Origin: Candidatus Aenigmatarchaeota archaeon
GTDB lineage: Archaea; Aenigmatarchaeota; Aenigmatarchaeia; DAOWOJ01
Assembly (NCBI GenBank): GCA_030642125.1
Contig: DAOWOJ010000001.1
Span: 1 to 13,842, forward strand
Reading direction: 5' to 3'
Length of the DNA: 13,842 nucleotides
The first letter of the stretch is position 1; each line of letters opens with the position of its first letter. The position numbers and the translations under genes are program-made. Of this stretch, positions 1-7,992 are shown piece after piece. The notes below the pieces were generated by a model that worked only from the letters and a program-made list of their open reading frames with translations, did not search any database and was not told the DNA's origin.

Positions 1-199
1 AAAAAATGTTAAATTTGATAATATTAAAAAGGTAATATTAGCAAAAAATTGCAAACAGAGCATAAAAGATTCTATAATTGAATATACTGAATTCACGAAG
101 GTTGAGCTAGAAACATATGATGGAAATAATTTAGATCTAGGAATTGAGTGTGGAAAACCATTCAAAATATCTGTGATCGGTATTAAAAAGGATGAATAA
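1..199 (+). CDS. rpl30e: Ribosomal protein L30e (eL30), C-terminal part
   Basis: This is the 3' end of a gene cut by the window start, with 65 residues visible in the frame beginning at base 2 and a TAA stop at 197-199. L30e is a small RNA-binding protein of the large ribosomal subunit in archaea and eukaryotes. The visible part matches the second half of the family: a beta strand ending in VILAKNC, a helix (KQSIKDSIIEY), then the end segment LGIECGKPFKISVIGI, which corresponds to the family's LG...GRPF...A/VI ending. Its position directly before nusA and rps12 is the normal archaeal order (RNA polymerase subunits, L30e, NusA, S12, S7). The N-terminal half lies outside the window. Confidence 0.85.
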   Translation, partial: KNVKFDNIKKVILAKNCKQSIKDSIIEYTEFTKVELETYDGNNLDLGIECGKPFKISVIGIKKDE

Positions 200-200
200 G

Positions 201-605
201 ATGAAATTTGATTCGCAAACGATTAAAAATATAGTTGCATTTGAAGAATTTACTGGAGCATCTGTTGTAGATTCATTACCAGACAAAAATGTAATATTTT
301 TTGTTATAAAAGAAGGACAAATGGGATTGGCTATAGGAAAAAATGGTAAAAATATAAAGCAACTTCAAAATTTACTAGGTAAAAGGATAGTAGCATTTGA
401 ACATTTTGAAGAACCTAATAAGTTTGTAAGGAATGCGATTCCGAACATAAGAGATATAAAAATAGATGAAGGCAATATTACGATATGCATAAGAAAAGAT
501 AATGTTAATAATACAATGGGAAAAAATATTGAAATAATCAGACAATTTTTGGAAAGATTATATAATATAACAAAAATTAAATTGGTTAGAATGATTAAAT
601 GGTGA
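201..605 (+). CDS. nusA: NusA-like KH-domain transcription factor, archaeal type
   Basis: Archaeal NusA is a short protein of two KH RNA-binding domains, without the polymerase-binding and S1 parts of bacterial NusA. It is thought to act in transcription or rRNA processing. The product is 134 residues, close to the usual 140. KH1 has an intact GXXG loop, IGKNGKN (45-51), and the N-terminal FD..T....FE..TGA pattern of the family is present. KH2 is degenerate: where a GxxG loop is expected the sequence reads NTMG (104-107). I chose the ATG at 201, one base past the rpl30e stop, because GGATGA at 190-195 could serve as its ribosome binding site; an ATG at 192 would add three residues (MNK) and overlap rpl30e. 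The stop is followed at once by rps12. Confidence 0.85.
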   Translation: MKFDSQTIKNIVAFEEFTGASVVDSLPDKNVIFFVIKEGQMGLAIGKNGKNIKQLQNLLGKRIVAFEHFEEPNKFVRNAIPNIRDIKIDEGNITICIRKDNVNNTMGKNIEIIRQFLERLYNITKIKLVRMIKW

Positions 606-606
606 T

Positions 607-1035
607 ATGATGTCGGTAGGGAATTTTTCAGCTAGAAAATTAAAAAAAGATAGAAATCATTTTAGATGGAAGAATGCTAAATATAAAAATAAAAAGCTTC
701 GTATGTGGAAAAGAAAGTTGTTACGTGGTGCTCCGCAAGCAAATGGAATAGTAATAGAAAAGAAAGCTGTAGAACAAAAGCAACCACATTCTGGATTGAT
801 AAAAGCAGTTAGAGTTCAACTAATAAAAAATAATGGAAAGGTCACAGCATTTTTGCCTGGTACAAATGCCATAGCGCAAGTAAATGAACATGATAATGTA
901 ACTATAGAAGGAATAGGTGGATCACAAGGAGGAACAATTGGTTCAATGTGCGGAATTAAATATAAAGTTATTAAAGTTAATAATGTAAGCTTAGATGCTA
1001 TATTAAAAGGAAAAAAGAAAAGAGAGACAAAGTGA
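607..1035 (+). CDS. rps12: Ribosomal protein S12 (uS12)
   Basis: This is a small-subunit ribosomal protein that lines the decoding centre. The product is 142 residues, the usual archaeal/eukaryotic length. Family hallmarks include FSARKLKKDR near the N-terminus, GAPQANGIVIEK (41-52), VRVQLIKNNGKVTAFLPG (68-85), NEHD (93-96) and IEGIGGS (100-106). Two highly conserved decoding-centre loops differ from the norm: the usual PNSA is PHSG (60-63), and the usual D-I-P-G-V-R-Y segment is SMCGIKY (113-119). Two adjacent ATGs (607 and 610) could start it; GGTGAT at 601-606, which overlaps the nusA stop, is better spaced for 610. The rps7 start lies 6 bases after the stop. Confidence 0.95.
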   Translation: MMSVGNFSARKLKKDRNHFRWKNAKYKNKKLRMWKRKLLRGAPQANGIVIEKKAVEQKQPHSGLIKAVRVQLIKNNGKVTAFLPGTNAIAQVNEHDNVTIEGIGGSQGGTIGSMCGIKYKVIKVNNVSLDAILKGKKKRETK

Positions 1036-1041
1036 TTTAAT

Positions 1042-1632
1042 ATGCAAGATATTCTTTTATTTGATAAGTGGGACATGAATATAGAAGTCAATGATCCTGG
1101 TTTAATTAATTATATAAATTTAAATCCAATAATGATTCCAAGATATAAAAACAAACTTGAAAAAAGAAATAACGATAATTGTAATATAATAGAAAAATTT
1201 GCTAGAAAGTTGATGACGCCTGGACACAAAGGAAAAAAGCATTTCAAAAGTTCTGGAAGTTGTACAGGAAAATATGAAAATTCTATAAAGATAATGAAAT
1301 CTGTTTTTGAAAAAATTGAAGAAAAAACAAAAGAAAATCCTGTAAAAGTTTTAGTTAATGCTATTGAAAATTCAGCAATATTAGAAGAAGCTATTTCTTA
1401 TCAGATTGGTGGAACAATAGCTAGAAGGTCAGTAATAACATCGCCTCAACGAAGATTCAATTCAGCAATGAGGTTAATAACTCAAGTATCATATCAAAAA
1501 GCACATGGTAAAACAAGTATAGTAAATACACTAGTTGATGAAATTGTAGCAGCATACAAAAATGATTATCATACTAGTCATGCTATAAGAGAAAAAAATA
1601 GAATAGAGAAAGAAGCAGAAGGTGCAAGATAA
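1042..1632 (+). CDS. rps7: Ribosomal protein S7 (uS7)
   Basis: S7 nucleates assembly of the 30S head and contacts the E site. The product is 196 residues, normal for archaea. The N-terminal FDKWDMNIEVNDPGLINYI resembles the archaeal S7 start (F.KWd..dV.v.DpGL..YI). The core helix segment KENPVKVLVNAIENSA (97-112) and SPQRR (134-138) are the family signatures, and the end AIREKNRIEKEAEGAR is also typical. A ribosome binding site GTGAT (1032-1036), overlapping the rps12 stop, lies 5 bases before the ATG. Its own TAA stop overlaps the fusA ATG by one base, so S7 and EF-2 are probably translationally coupled. Confidence 0.95.
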   Translation: MQDILLFDKWDMNIEVNDPGLINYINLNPIMIPRYKNKLEKRNNDNCNIIEKFARKLMTPGHKGKKHFKSSGSCTGKYENSIKIMKSVFEKIEEKTKENPVKVLVNAIENSAILEEAISYQIGGTIARRSVITSPQRRFNSAMRLITQVSYQKAHGKTSIVNTLVDEIVAAYKNDYHTSHAIREKNRIEKEAEGAR

Positions 1633-3797
1633 TGCCAGATAAAGATTCTTTATCAAAAATAAAGGAATTGATACATAAACAAGAACATATAAGAAACATA
1701 GGTATAATAGCACATATCGATCATGGAAAATCAACTTTATCTGATAATTTATTAGCTGGCGCTGGTATGATTTCAGAAAAATTAGCTGGAAAACAATTAT
1801 TCATGGATTTTGAGAAACAAGAACAAGAAAGAGGAATAACAATATATTCTGCTAATGCGTCAATGGTTCATGAATATAAAAATCAAAGTTATCTTATAAA
1901 TTTGATAGATACACCAGGTCATGTCGATTTTGGTGGAGATGTTGCAAGAGCAATGAGAGCTGTTGATGGTTGTTTAGTTGTTGTTTGTGCTGTAGAAGGA
2001 GTCATGCCACAAACTGAAATTGTAATAAAACAAGCGCTTAATGAAAGAGTCAGACCAGTATTATTTATAAATAAAGTTGATAGATTAATAAAAGAATTGG
2101 TATTGACACAAGAAGAAATGCAAAAGAGATTCGAAAATATAATAAATGAAGTTAATGCATTAATTCAAAAATATTCTGATGAAGATTTTAAAAATGATTG
2201 GACAGTTAATGTAAAAAATGGTTCTGTTTCATTCGGATCAGCTTACAATAATTGGGCAATTTCTGTTCCATTCATGAAAGAAACTGGAGTATCATTCAAA
2301 GATATTATAAATTACATTAAAGATGAAAATGAAGACGAACTAAAGAAAAAATCTCCTTTATATAAAATATTGTTGGACGCTATAATAAGGCATTTACCTA
2401 ATCCGAAATGCGCTCAAAATTATAGAATTCCTAAGATATGGCTAGGAGATCAAGATTCAGATATAGGAAAAGACATGAAAAACTGTAATCCAGATGGAAG
2501 ATTGTCTGCAGTAGTTACAAAAGTTTATCCTGATCCTCATGCCAAATTTGTTGCTGCAACAAGAATTTTTTCAGGAAGTTTGAGCGAAGGACAAACTGTT
2601 CATTTAGTGTCAAAACATAAAGATCAAAGAGTGCAACAAGTATCAATATATAAAGGTCAACAAAGAATTAAAATGAAAAGTGTTGCTCCAGGAAATATAG
2701 TTGGTTTGGTTGGATTGCCTGATGTATTCTCTGGAGAAACATTATGCGATCCTGAATTAATCATTCAACCATTTGAAAGTATAGTTCATATGTTTGAACC
2801 AATTGTCACAAAATCTATAGAACCTGAAAGTACAAAAGAATTGCCTAATTTGATAGCATTCTTAAGAAGGGCTGGCAAAGAAGATCCTGGATTAATAACG
2901 AAAATAAATCAAGATACAGGAGAATATCTAGTTTCTGGACTAGGAGAATTGCATATAGAATCTAAAATAGAAAGAAAATTAAAAGAAAATAATATAAAAG
3001 TCAAAATGGGAAATCCAATAGTTATTTATAGGGAAACCGTTAAAAAAAATAGTGAAATTATAGAAGGAAAAAGCCCGAATAAACATAATAAAATATATAT
3101 AAATGTTGAACCATTGGAACAAAAAATATATGATTCCATATCCAATGGAACAATAAAAAACGGAGATTTTAAGAAAAAGAATTCAATTCTATATTCTGAA
3201 TTAAAAAAATGTGGTATGGATGCATCGCAAAATAAGAATGTAATAAAAGTCTATAACAAAAATTTATTGATAGACATGACAAGAGGAGTACAATATTTAA
3301 ATGAAATTTATGAAATGATTAAAATGGCATTCTGTGAGATTATGAATGAAGGCCCATTAGCAAAAGAACCTTGTTCAAAAATAAAAGTTTTGATAGAAGA
3401 TGCAGATTTACACGATGATCCAATTCATAGAGGACCAGCTCAAATAATACCATGTGTTAGAAATGCTATAAAACAATCAATGGCAGACTCAAAAATAACT
3501 TTATTGGAGCCGAAGCAAATAATAAGAATAGATGTGCCAATCGAATTAATGGGAAATGTTATAAAAGAAATCCAAATTAGAAGAGGACAAATACTAAATA
3601 TGAAAGAAGAAAAAAGCACATCAATAATAAAAACTAAATGTCCTATATCTGAAATGTTTGGATTTGATGCTAGATTGAAATCTATAACAGGCGGAAAAGG
3701 ATTTTATTCGTTGATTGATGTTACATTTGAAGAATTGCCTGACGACATTCTAGAAAATAGTATTAAAGGAATAAAAGAAAGAAAAGGACTTAAGTAA
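1632..3797 (+). CDS. fusA: Translation elongation factor 2 (aEF-2)
   Basis: This is the GTPase that moves tRNA and mRNA through the ribosome after each peptide bond. The product is 721 residues, slightly shorter than typical archaeal EF-2. GTP-binding motifs are intact: AHIDHGKST (27-35), switch I QERGIT (65-70), DTPGH (93-97) and NKVD (147-150). Domain II starts near LSAVVTKVYPDPHAK. Domain IV carries LHDDPIHRGPAQ, whose second histidine (residue 599, codon 3426-3428) aligns with the diphthamide histidine of yeast eEF2 (His699). This predicts diphthamide synthesis genes elsewhere in the genome. The start overlaps the rps7 stop (TAATG), with GGTG at 1621-1624 as ribosome binding site. No frame breaks were seen. 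Confidence 0.97.
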   Translation: MPDKDSLSKIKELIHKQEHIRNIGIIAHIDHGKSTLSDNLLAGAGMISEKLAGKQLFMDFEKQEQERGITIYSANASMVHEYKNQSYLINLIDTPGHVDFGGDVARAMRAVDGCLVVVCAVEGVMPQTEIVIKQALNERVRPVLFINKVDRLIKELVLTQEEMQKRFENIINEVNALIQKYSDEDFKNDWTVNVKNGSVSFGSAYNNWAISVPFMKETGVSFKDIINYIKDENEDELKKKSPLYKILLDAIIRHLPNPKCAQNYRIPKIWLGDQDSDIGKDMKNCNPDGRLSAVVTKVYPDPHAKFVAATRIFSGSLSEGQTVHLVSKHKDQRVQQVSIYKGQQRIKMKSVAPGNIVGLVGLPDVFSGETLCDPELIIQPFESIVHMFEPIVTKSIEPESTKELPNLIAFLRRAGKEDPGLITKINQDTGEYLVSGLGELHIESKIERKLKENNIKVKMGNPIVIYRETVKKNSEIIEGKSPNKHNKIYINVEPLEQKIYDSISNGTIKNGDFKKKNSILYSELKKCGMDASQNKNVIKVYNKNLLIDMTRGVQYLNEIYEMIKMAFCEIMNEGPLAKEPCSKIKVLIEDADLHDDPIHRGPAQIIPCVRNAIKQSMADSKITLLEPKQIIRIDVPIELMGNVIKEIQIRRGQILNMKEEKSTSIIKTKCPISEMFGFDARLKSITGGKGFYSLIDVTFEELPDDILENSIKGIKERKGLK

Positions 3798-3807
3798 ATA
3801 TATAAAT
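3796..3807 (+). promoter_or_regulatory. Probable TATA box for tuf
   Basis: AAATATATAAAT spans the fusA stop and the gap before tuf, about 50 bases upstream of the tuf ATG. A start of transcription about 25 bases downstream would fall near 3828-3832. That leaves a short leader carrying the CGTGAT ribosome binding site (3849-3854). Background AT content is high, so the assignment rests on spacing and on this being the only sizeable gap in the translation cluster. Confidence 0.45.
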
Positions 3808-3857
3808 ATTAGTTCAATTATTTATGTTTATAATGTAAAAACAAATGACGTGATAAA

Positions 3858-5123
3858 ATGACTGCAAAACCACATATTAATATAATTACTGAAGGTCATG
3901 TAGACCATGGGAAATCTACCCTTATAGGAAGATTGTTATTTGATACAAAATCAATAAAAGAATCTGACATGAGAAAGTTAGAACAAGAAGCTAAAGAAAA
4001 GAAAAAGGAAACTTTCGAGTTTGCTTTTGTTATGGATACATTGGATGAAGAAAGAAAAAGAGGCTTAACAATAGACATTTGTCACAAAAAGTTCGAATCA
4101 AAGAAATATTTTTTTACGATAATAGATTGTCCTGGACACAAAGATTTCATCAAAAATATGATAACAGGAGCTAGTCAAGCTGATGCCGCTATTTTGGTAT
4201 TATCCGCAAAAGATGGAATACAAGAACAAACAAAAGAGCATGTCTATTTGTCTAAAGTTTTAGGAATTGAACAGTTAATAATTATAATTAATAAAATGGA
4301 TACTGTAAATTATGATCAAAAAGTATTCGAAAATGTAAAACAAGCATTGAGTAAATTATTGATGGGAGTTGGATATAAAGTTGATAAAATACCATTTATA
4401 CCAGCATCTGCTTGGAAAGGAGACAATATAGTAAATAGATCTGATAAATTGAGTTGGTACAAGGGTCCAACATTATTAGAAGCATTGGATGATAATATAG
4501 AAGTAAAAGAGAAACCTGTTGGGAAACCTTTGAGAGTTCCAATCCAAGATGTATATTCAATTACAGGAGTTGGATCTGTATCTGTTGGAGAAGTTAAGTC
4601 TGGAATAATGAAGGTCGGAGACAGTGTAGTATTTATGCCATCTAATGTAAAAGGCGAAGTCAAGTCAATAGAAATGCATCATCAATCGATGGAGCAAGCA
4701 ATGCCAGGAGACAATATAGGATTTAATGTCAGAGGCGTTGGAAAAAAAGATATTCATAAAGGAGATGTTTTGGGAACTGTTAGTAATCCTCCAAAACCTG
4801 TAAAAGAATTTACTGCGCAAATAATAGTATTGCAACATCCAACTGTAATAACAAAAGGTTATTCTCCTGTTTTTCATTGTCATACAGCACAAGTTTCATG
4901 TAAAATTGAAGAAATAATAGCAAAATTAGATCCTAAAACGGGTGGAGTGTTAGAAGAGAATCCTGATTTTATAAAAACAGGAGATGCTGCAAGAGTTAAG
5001 GTAATTCCAACAAAACCACTTGTAGTAGAGAAACAATCAGACATACCAGAACTAGCTAGATTTGCTATACGAGATATGGGGATGACAGTAGCAGCTGGAA
5101 TGATTTTAGATGTAGTTGTATAA
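3858..5123 (+). CDS. tuf: Translation elongation factor 1-alpha (aEF-1A)
   Basis: This GTPase delivers aminoacyl-tRNA to the ribosomal A site. The product is 421 residues, normal for archaea. Motifs are GHVDHGKST (13-21), [10 protein letters not shown] (64-73; the family usually has RGV/ITID), DCPGH (90-94), NKMD (145-148) and a G5-type SAWKGDNI. The two C-terminal beta-barrel domains follow, with [13 protein letters not shown] and [12 protein letters not shown] as family landmarks. Residue 12, just before the P-loop, is Glu where most EF-1A have a hydrophobic residue. The ATG is preceded by CGTGAT (3849-3854) at a spacing of 3 bases. The gene can be cotranscribed with fusA or use the TATA box in the 60-base gap. 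An 8-T run follows about 11 bases after the stop. Confidence 0.97.
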   Translation: MTAKPHINIITEGHVDHGKSTLIGRLLFDTKSIKESDMRKLEQEAKEKKKETFEFAFVMDTLDEERKRGLTIDICHKKFESKKYFFTIIDCPGHKDFIKNMITGASQADAAILVLSAKDGIQEQTKEHVYLSKVLGIEQLIIIINKMDTVNYDQKVFENVKQALSKLLMGVGYKVDKIPFIPASAWKGDNIVNRSDKLSWYKGPTLLEALDDNIEVKEKPVGKPLRVPIQDVYSITGVGSVSVGEVKSGIMKVGDSVVFMPSNVKGEVKSIEMHHQSMEQAMPGDNIGFNVRGVGKKDIHKGDVLGTVSNPPKPVKEFTAQIIVLQHPTVITKGYSPVFHCHTAQVSCKIEEIIAKLDPKTGGVLEENPDFIKTGDAARVKVIPTKPLVVEKQSDIPELARFAIRDMGMTVAAGMILDVVV

Positions 5124-5134
5124 TAAATAGTATA

Positions 5135-5142
5135 TTTTTTTT
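5135..5142 (+). terminator. Possible oligo-T terminator after tuf
   Basis: Eight consecutive T residues lie 12-19 bases after the tuf stop. Oligo-T tracts without a hairpin are the usual intrinsic terminator in archaea. The run sits directly before the ribosome binding site of the next gene, so termination is probably partial if that gene has no promoter of its own. None was found in the short gap. Confidence 0.35.
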
Positions 5143-5854
5143 GGTGATTAAAATTACTGAAATAGATAAAAGTTTTAATAAGCAAATATTGGATAGTATA
5201 CCTGATGGATTAGTAGTTGTAGATAATAATGGCAAATGGTTAATGACAAATAAACCAATGTCTGAAATAATTGGATACACAGAAAAAGAATTATTAGAAA
5301 AAAGTAGTTTTGATCAACCATTTCTTAAATCATCAAATATACAAAGACTTCTAAAAGAAATGTGGGAAAGAGTTGATGCTGGCGAAATTGTTACTGATGT
5401 AGAAGCACAATTGACAAGAAAAGATGGGAAAAAAGTATTTTTATCTTGCTCTGAGAGTGCAATAAAGGATAAAGATGGAAAATATATTGGAAAAGTGCTT
5501 ATTTCGAAAGATATAACAAAAATAAAGGAAAAAGAAACTGAATTAAAGAATGCTATATTTCGTTTTGGATTTGTTTTATCAAAAATTTCAAAAGGAAATT
5601 TAGATGTGGAAGTCGATGTAGATCAAATTGTTAAAGAATATAGACCAATAGCAGAAAATATAAATGAAATGATTCCTGCTATAAAAGAACGAGAAGAACA
5701 ATTAAAAAAGACAGAATTATATTTTAGAGAATATTCTAAAAAAGTGTTAGAATTGGCAAAAGGATGGGGTATGGGAGAAATATTCAAAAGAGAAATGAAT
5801 GAATGGGAAAAGACTAATATTATTAATAATCGACAAATAACGAAAACAATGTAA
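5141..5854 (+). CDS. PAS and HAMP-like domain protein with no output domain
   Basis: This is a soluble sensor-like protein of unknown partner. Numbered from the TTG at 5141, it has 237 residues. Residues about 13-128 form a PAS domain: ILDSIPDGLVVVDNNGKWLMTN, then SEIIGYTEKELL, then the closing strands TRKDGKKVFLSCSESAIKDKDGKYIG and ISKDIT. Residues about 138-182 look like a cytoplasmic HAMP-type helical segment (ISKGNLDVEVD, then EYRPIAENINEMI). A further charged helical tail follows (185-237). No membrane segment, histidine kinase, cyclase or DNA-binding domain is visible, so it may act by protein contact or ligand binding. The first residues are uncertain: TTG 5141, GTG 5144 and ATT 5153 are all in frame, and the ribosome binding site favours ATT. 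It sits between tuf and the isoprenoid genes, where many archaea have rps10. Confidence 0.75.
   Translation: MVIKITEIDKSFNKQILDSIPDGLVVVDNNGKWLMTNKPMSEIIGYTEKELLEKSSFDQPFLKSSNIQRLLKEMWERVDAGEIVTDVEAQLTRKDGKKVFLSCSESAIKDKDGKYIGKVLISKDITKIKEKETELKNAIFRFGFVLSKISKGNLDVEVDVDQIVKEYRPIAENINEMIPAIKEREEQLKKTELYFREYSKKVLELAKGWGMGEIFKREMNEWEKTNIINNRQITKTM
5143..5148 (+). promoter_or_regulatory. Ribosome binding site GGTGAT deciding the start of the PAS gene
   Basis: GGTGAT pairs with the archaeal 16S rRNA 3' end (AUCACC). It lies 4 bases before an in-frame ATT codon at 5153. Spacing for the same motif is 3 bases before the second rps12 ATG, 5 before rps7 and 3 before tuf. The upstream candidates TTG (5141) and GTG (5144) overlap the motif itself, so ATT is the best-placed initiator although it is a rare start codon. 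Confidence 0.5.
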
Positions 5855-5857
5855 TAA

Positions 5858-5867
5858 ACATATAATT
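5858..5867 (+). promoter_or_regulatory. TATA-like box of the isoprenoid operon, apparently leaderless
   Basis: ACATATAATT is centred about 27 bases upstream of the isopentenyl phosphate kinase ATG (5889). That is the normal distance from an archaeal TATA box to the transcription start, so transcription would begin at or next to the start codon. No GGTGAT-type ribosome binding site occurs between 5868 and 5888, which supports a leaderless transcript. Confidence 0.5.
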
Positions 5868-5888
5868 GTAATATTAAAATATTTAATA

Positions 5889-6701
5889 ATGGATAAATCA
5901 ATAACATTGATAAAACTTGGCGGTTCAATAATAACAGATAAATCTAGACCATATACAGCAAATTTTGATATAATAAATAAACTTGCAAAAGAAATAAAAG
6001 AGATAAGAGAAGAAGAATGCCTTAATTTGATTGTAGGACATGGAGCTGGTTCATTTGCTCATACAAGTGCAAATAAATATAAAACAGCATCCGGATTTAT
6101 AAATAAAGGTAGTAAATATGGATTTTGTTTTGTACAAAATGATGCTTCAAAATTAAACAGAATAATTGTAGAAAGTTTTATTAACAACAAAGAAAAAGCA
6201 ATCTCTATTCAAGCATCAGCATGTTGCATAGCAAATAATTCTAAAATCATAAAATTTTATTTGGAACCTATAAAAAAAATTATTGAATATGATATGCTCC
6301 CTATTGTTTATGGCGATGTTGGAATAGATCTAGGAAAAGGATCATGTATATTATCAGCAGAAAATTTACTATGTCATTTAGCAAAAGAACTGTTAGCAGA
6401 ATATAAAATAAATATTATAATGGTTGGTAAGATTGATGGAGTATTCACATCTGATCCTAACAATGATAAAAATGCAAAATTAATAAAAGAAATAAATAAA
6501 GACAATTGGGAACAAATAAAAAATCATGTTGGTAAATCTGATTGTGTTGATGTAACAGGAGGTATGTTACATAAAGTTGAAAGCTTATTAGATGTTGCAA
6601 AGATTGGCATAGAATCACAATTAATCAGTGCAAATATTGATAATAATCTAAAGAAAGCTATAAAAGGAGAATATGTGAAAGGAACTAAAATAAAATGGTA
6701 A
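5889..6701 (+). CDS. ipk: Isopentenyl phosphate kinase
   Basis: This enzyme phosphorylates isopentenyl phosphate with ATP to give isopentenyl diphosphate, the last step of the archaeal mevalonate route. The product is 270 residues of the amino acid kinase fold, the expected size. Motifs are LIKLGGSIITDK (7-18, phosphate binding), HGAGSFAH (51-58), whose last His corresponds to the catalytic histidine that marks this family, YGDVGID (141-147), and the nucleotide-binding region DGVFTSDPN (183-191) with DVTGGMLHKV (221-230). The family usually has GAGSFGH, so Gly to Ala at residue 57 is a small deviation. It is the first gene of a five-gene run; the next ATG follows its stop by one base. Aspartokinase and uridylate kinase share the fold, but the His motif and the neighbours favour this call. 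Confidence 0.93.
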   Translation: MDKSITLIKLGGSIITDKSRPYTANFDIINKLAKEIKEIREEECLNLIVGHGAGSFAHTSANKYKTASGFINKGSKYGFCFVQNDASKLNRIIVESFINNKEKAISIQASACCIANNSKIIKFYLEPIKKIIEYDMLPIVYGDVGIDLGKGSCILSAENLLCHLAKELLAEYKINIIMVGKIDGVFTSDPNNDKNAKLIKEINKDNWEQIKNHVGKSDCVDVTGGMLHKVESLLDVAKIGIESQLISANIDNNLKKAIKGEYVKGTKIKW

Positions 6702-6702
6702 A

Positions 6703-7992
6703 ATGAGAAATTATATAGAAAACATGAAATTGAGGGTAATTGAAAAGCCTGTTTCAGTTGATTATGAACTTTCATCTATTTGCAGTAAATTAGAAAATAA
6801 ACCTACGGTAATAAGTCTAAAAGAATATCAAAATGTTAAAGTAATTGTTGGATTATGTGGTAACAGAGATTATTTAGCAAATAGTATAGGAACCACTAAA
6901 GAAAACTTAATTTTTAAAATTTCTAAGGCAATTGATCAAAAAGGTGATATAACTATATCTGATAAAGCTAATTTTTTTGAAAATAAAATAAAAAATCCAA
7001 ACATAATAGATAATATACCAATACCTATATTTTATGGAGAAAAGAAAAGGAGATATTTCTCTTCTTCGATAATTATTGCAAAATCAAATAATAATCAAAA
7101 TATGTCATTTCATAGAATGATGTATCTTGGAAAAAACAAGTTCTCTGTTAGAATAACGCCTAGACATCTGCATGAATTGTATAATAATGCTAAAGATGAT
7201 CTTGAAGTCGCTGTTGTTATAGGTGTACATCCTGGAATAGAATTAGCAGCATCTACATCTTATACAACAGATTTTGATGAATTAAAATTTGCTTCTGCTA
7301 TATTGAACAATTTAGATGTTACAAAAATAGGAAATATATTAGTTCCATCTGACTCGGAAATTGTTATGCATGGAAGAATAACAAAAAAAATGGATACTGA
7401 AGGTCCTTTTGTTGATTTGACAGGAACTATTGATATCGAAAGACAACAACCAGTTTTTGAGTGCGACGAATTATATTATAGAAATAGACCATTTTTTAGA
7501 ACAATCTTACCAGGAGGACTTGAACATAGAATTTTAATGGGAGTTCCGCAAGAACCAAGAATTTATAAAATTGTATCAAACACAATTCCTACAATAAAGA
7601 ATATATGTTTAACAGAAGGTGGATGTTGTTGGTTACATGGAGTTGTGTCAATAAAAAAAAGGAAAGAAGGAGATGGAAAGAATGCAATATTGGCAACATT
7701 GGCTGCTCATCCATCAATGAAAATGGTTGTTGTAGTTGATGAAGATATAAATATATTCAATCCATTGGATGTAGAATGGGCTATAGCAACAAGATTTCAG
7801 GCGAATAAAGATTTGATAGTGGTGCCAGATGCTAGAGGGTCTAGCTTGGATCCATCTTCTGATTTAGAAAATAGTCTAACATCGAAATGGGGATTGGATG
7901 CAACGAGAAGTATGTTTAAAGATGATAAACTATTTAAAAAGGTTAAATTGCCGCTTGATATAAAAGAAGATGATTATAGGTTGGTAAAATAA
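6703..7992 (+). CDS. UbiD-family decarboxylase, probable anhydromevalonate phosphate decarboxylase
   Basis: UbiD-family enzymes decarboxylate unsaturated acids using prenylated FMN. In the archaeal mevalonate route a member converts trans-anhydromevalonate 5-phosphate to isopentenyl phosphate. The product is 429 residues, typical of archaeal UbiD proteins. Visible landmarks are FHRMM (136-140), whose Arg138 fits the conserved cofactor-site arginine, TEGPFVD (232-238), which supplies the two acidic residues Glu233 and Asp238 of the catalytic Arg/Glu/acid set, PGGLEHRILMG (270-280), and a C-terminal VDEDINIFNPLDVEWA with LDPSS. These residue roles are inferred by family alignment from memory. 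The specific substrate follows from the flanking dehydratase, UbiX and isopentenyl phosphate kinase genes. The stop overlaps the next ATG by one base. Confidence 0.9.
   Translation: MRNYIENMKLRVIEKPVSVDYELSSICSKLENKPTVISLKEYQNVKVIVGLCGNRDYLANSIGTTKENLIFKISKAIDQKGDITISDKANFFENKIKNPNIIDNIPIPIFYGEKKRRYFSSSIIIAKSNNNQNMSFHRMMYLGKNKFSVRITPRHLHELYNNAKDDLEVAVVIGVHPGIELAASTSYTTDFDELKFASAILNNLDVTKIGNILVPSDSEIVMHGRITKKMDTEGPFVDLTGTIDIERQQPVFECDELYYRNRPFFRTILPGGLEHRILMGVPQEPRIYKIVSNTIPTIKNICLTEGGCCWLHGVVSIKKRKEGDGKNAILATLAAHPSMKMVVVVDEDINIFNPLDVEWAIATRFQANKDLIVVPDARGSSLDPSSDLENSLTSKWGLDATRSMFKDDKLFKKVKLPLDIKEDDYRLVK

Noticed and set aside
3858..5123. Glu12 just before the EF-1alpha P-loop as a sign of a specialised GTPase
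   Set aside because: All GTP-binding motifs and both C-terminal domains are intact. A single neighbouring residue change does not support another function.
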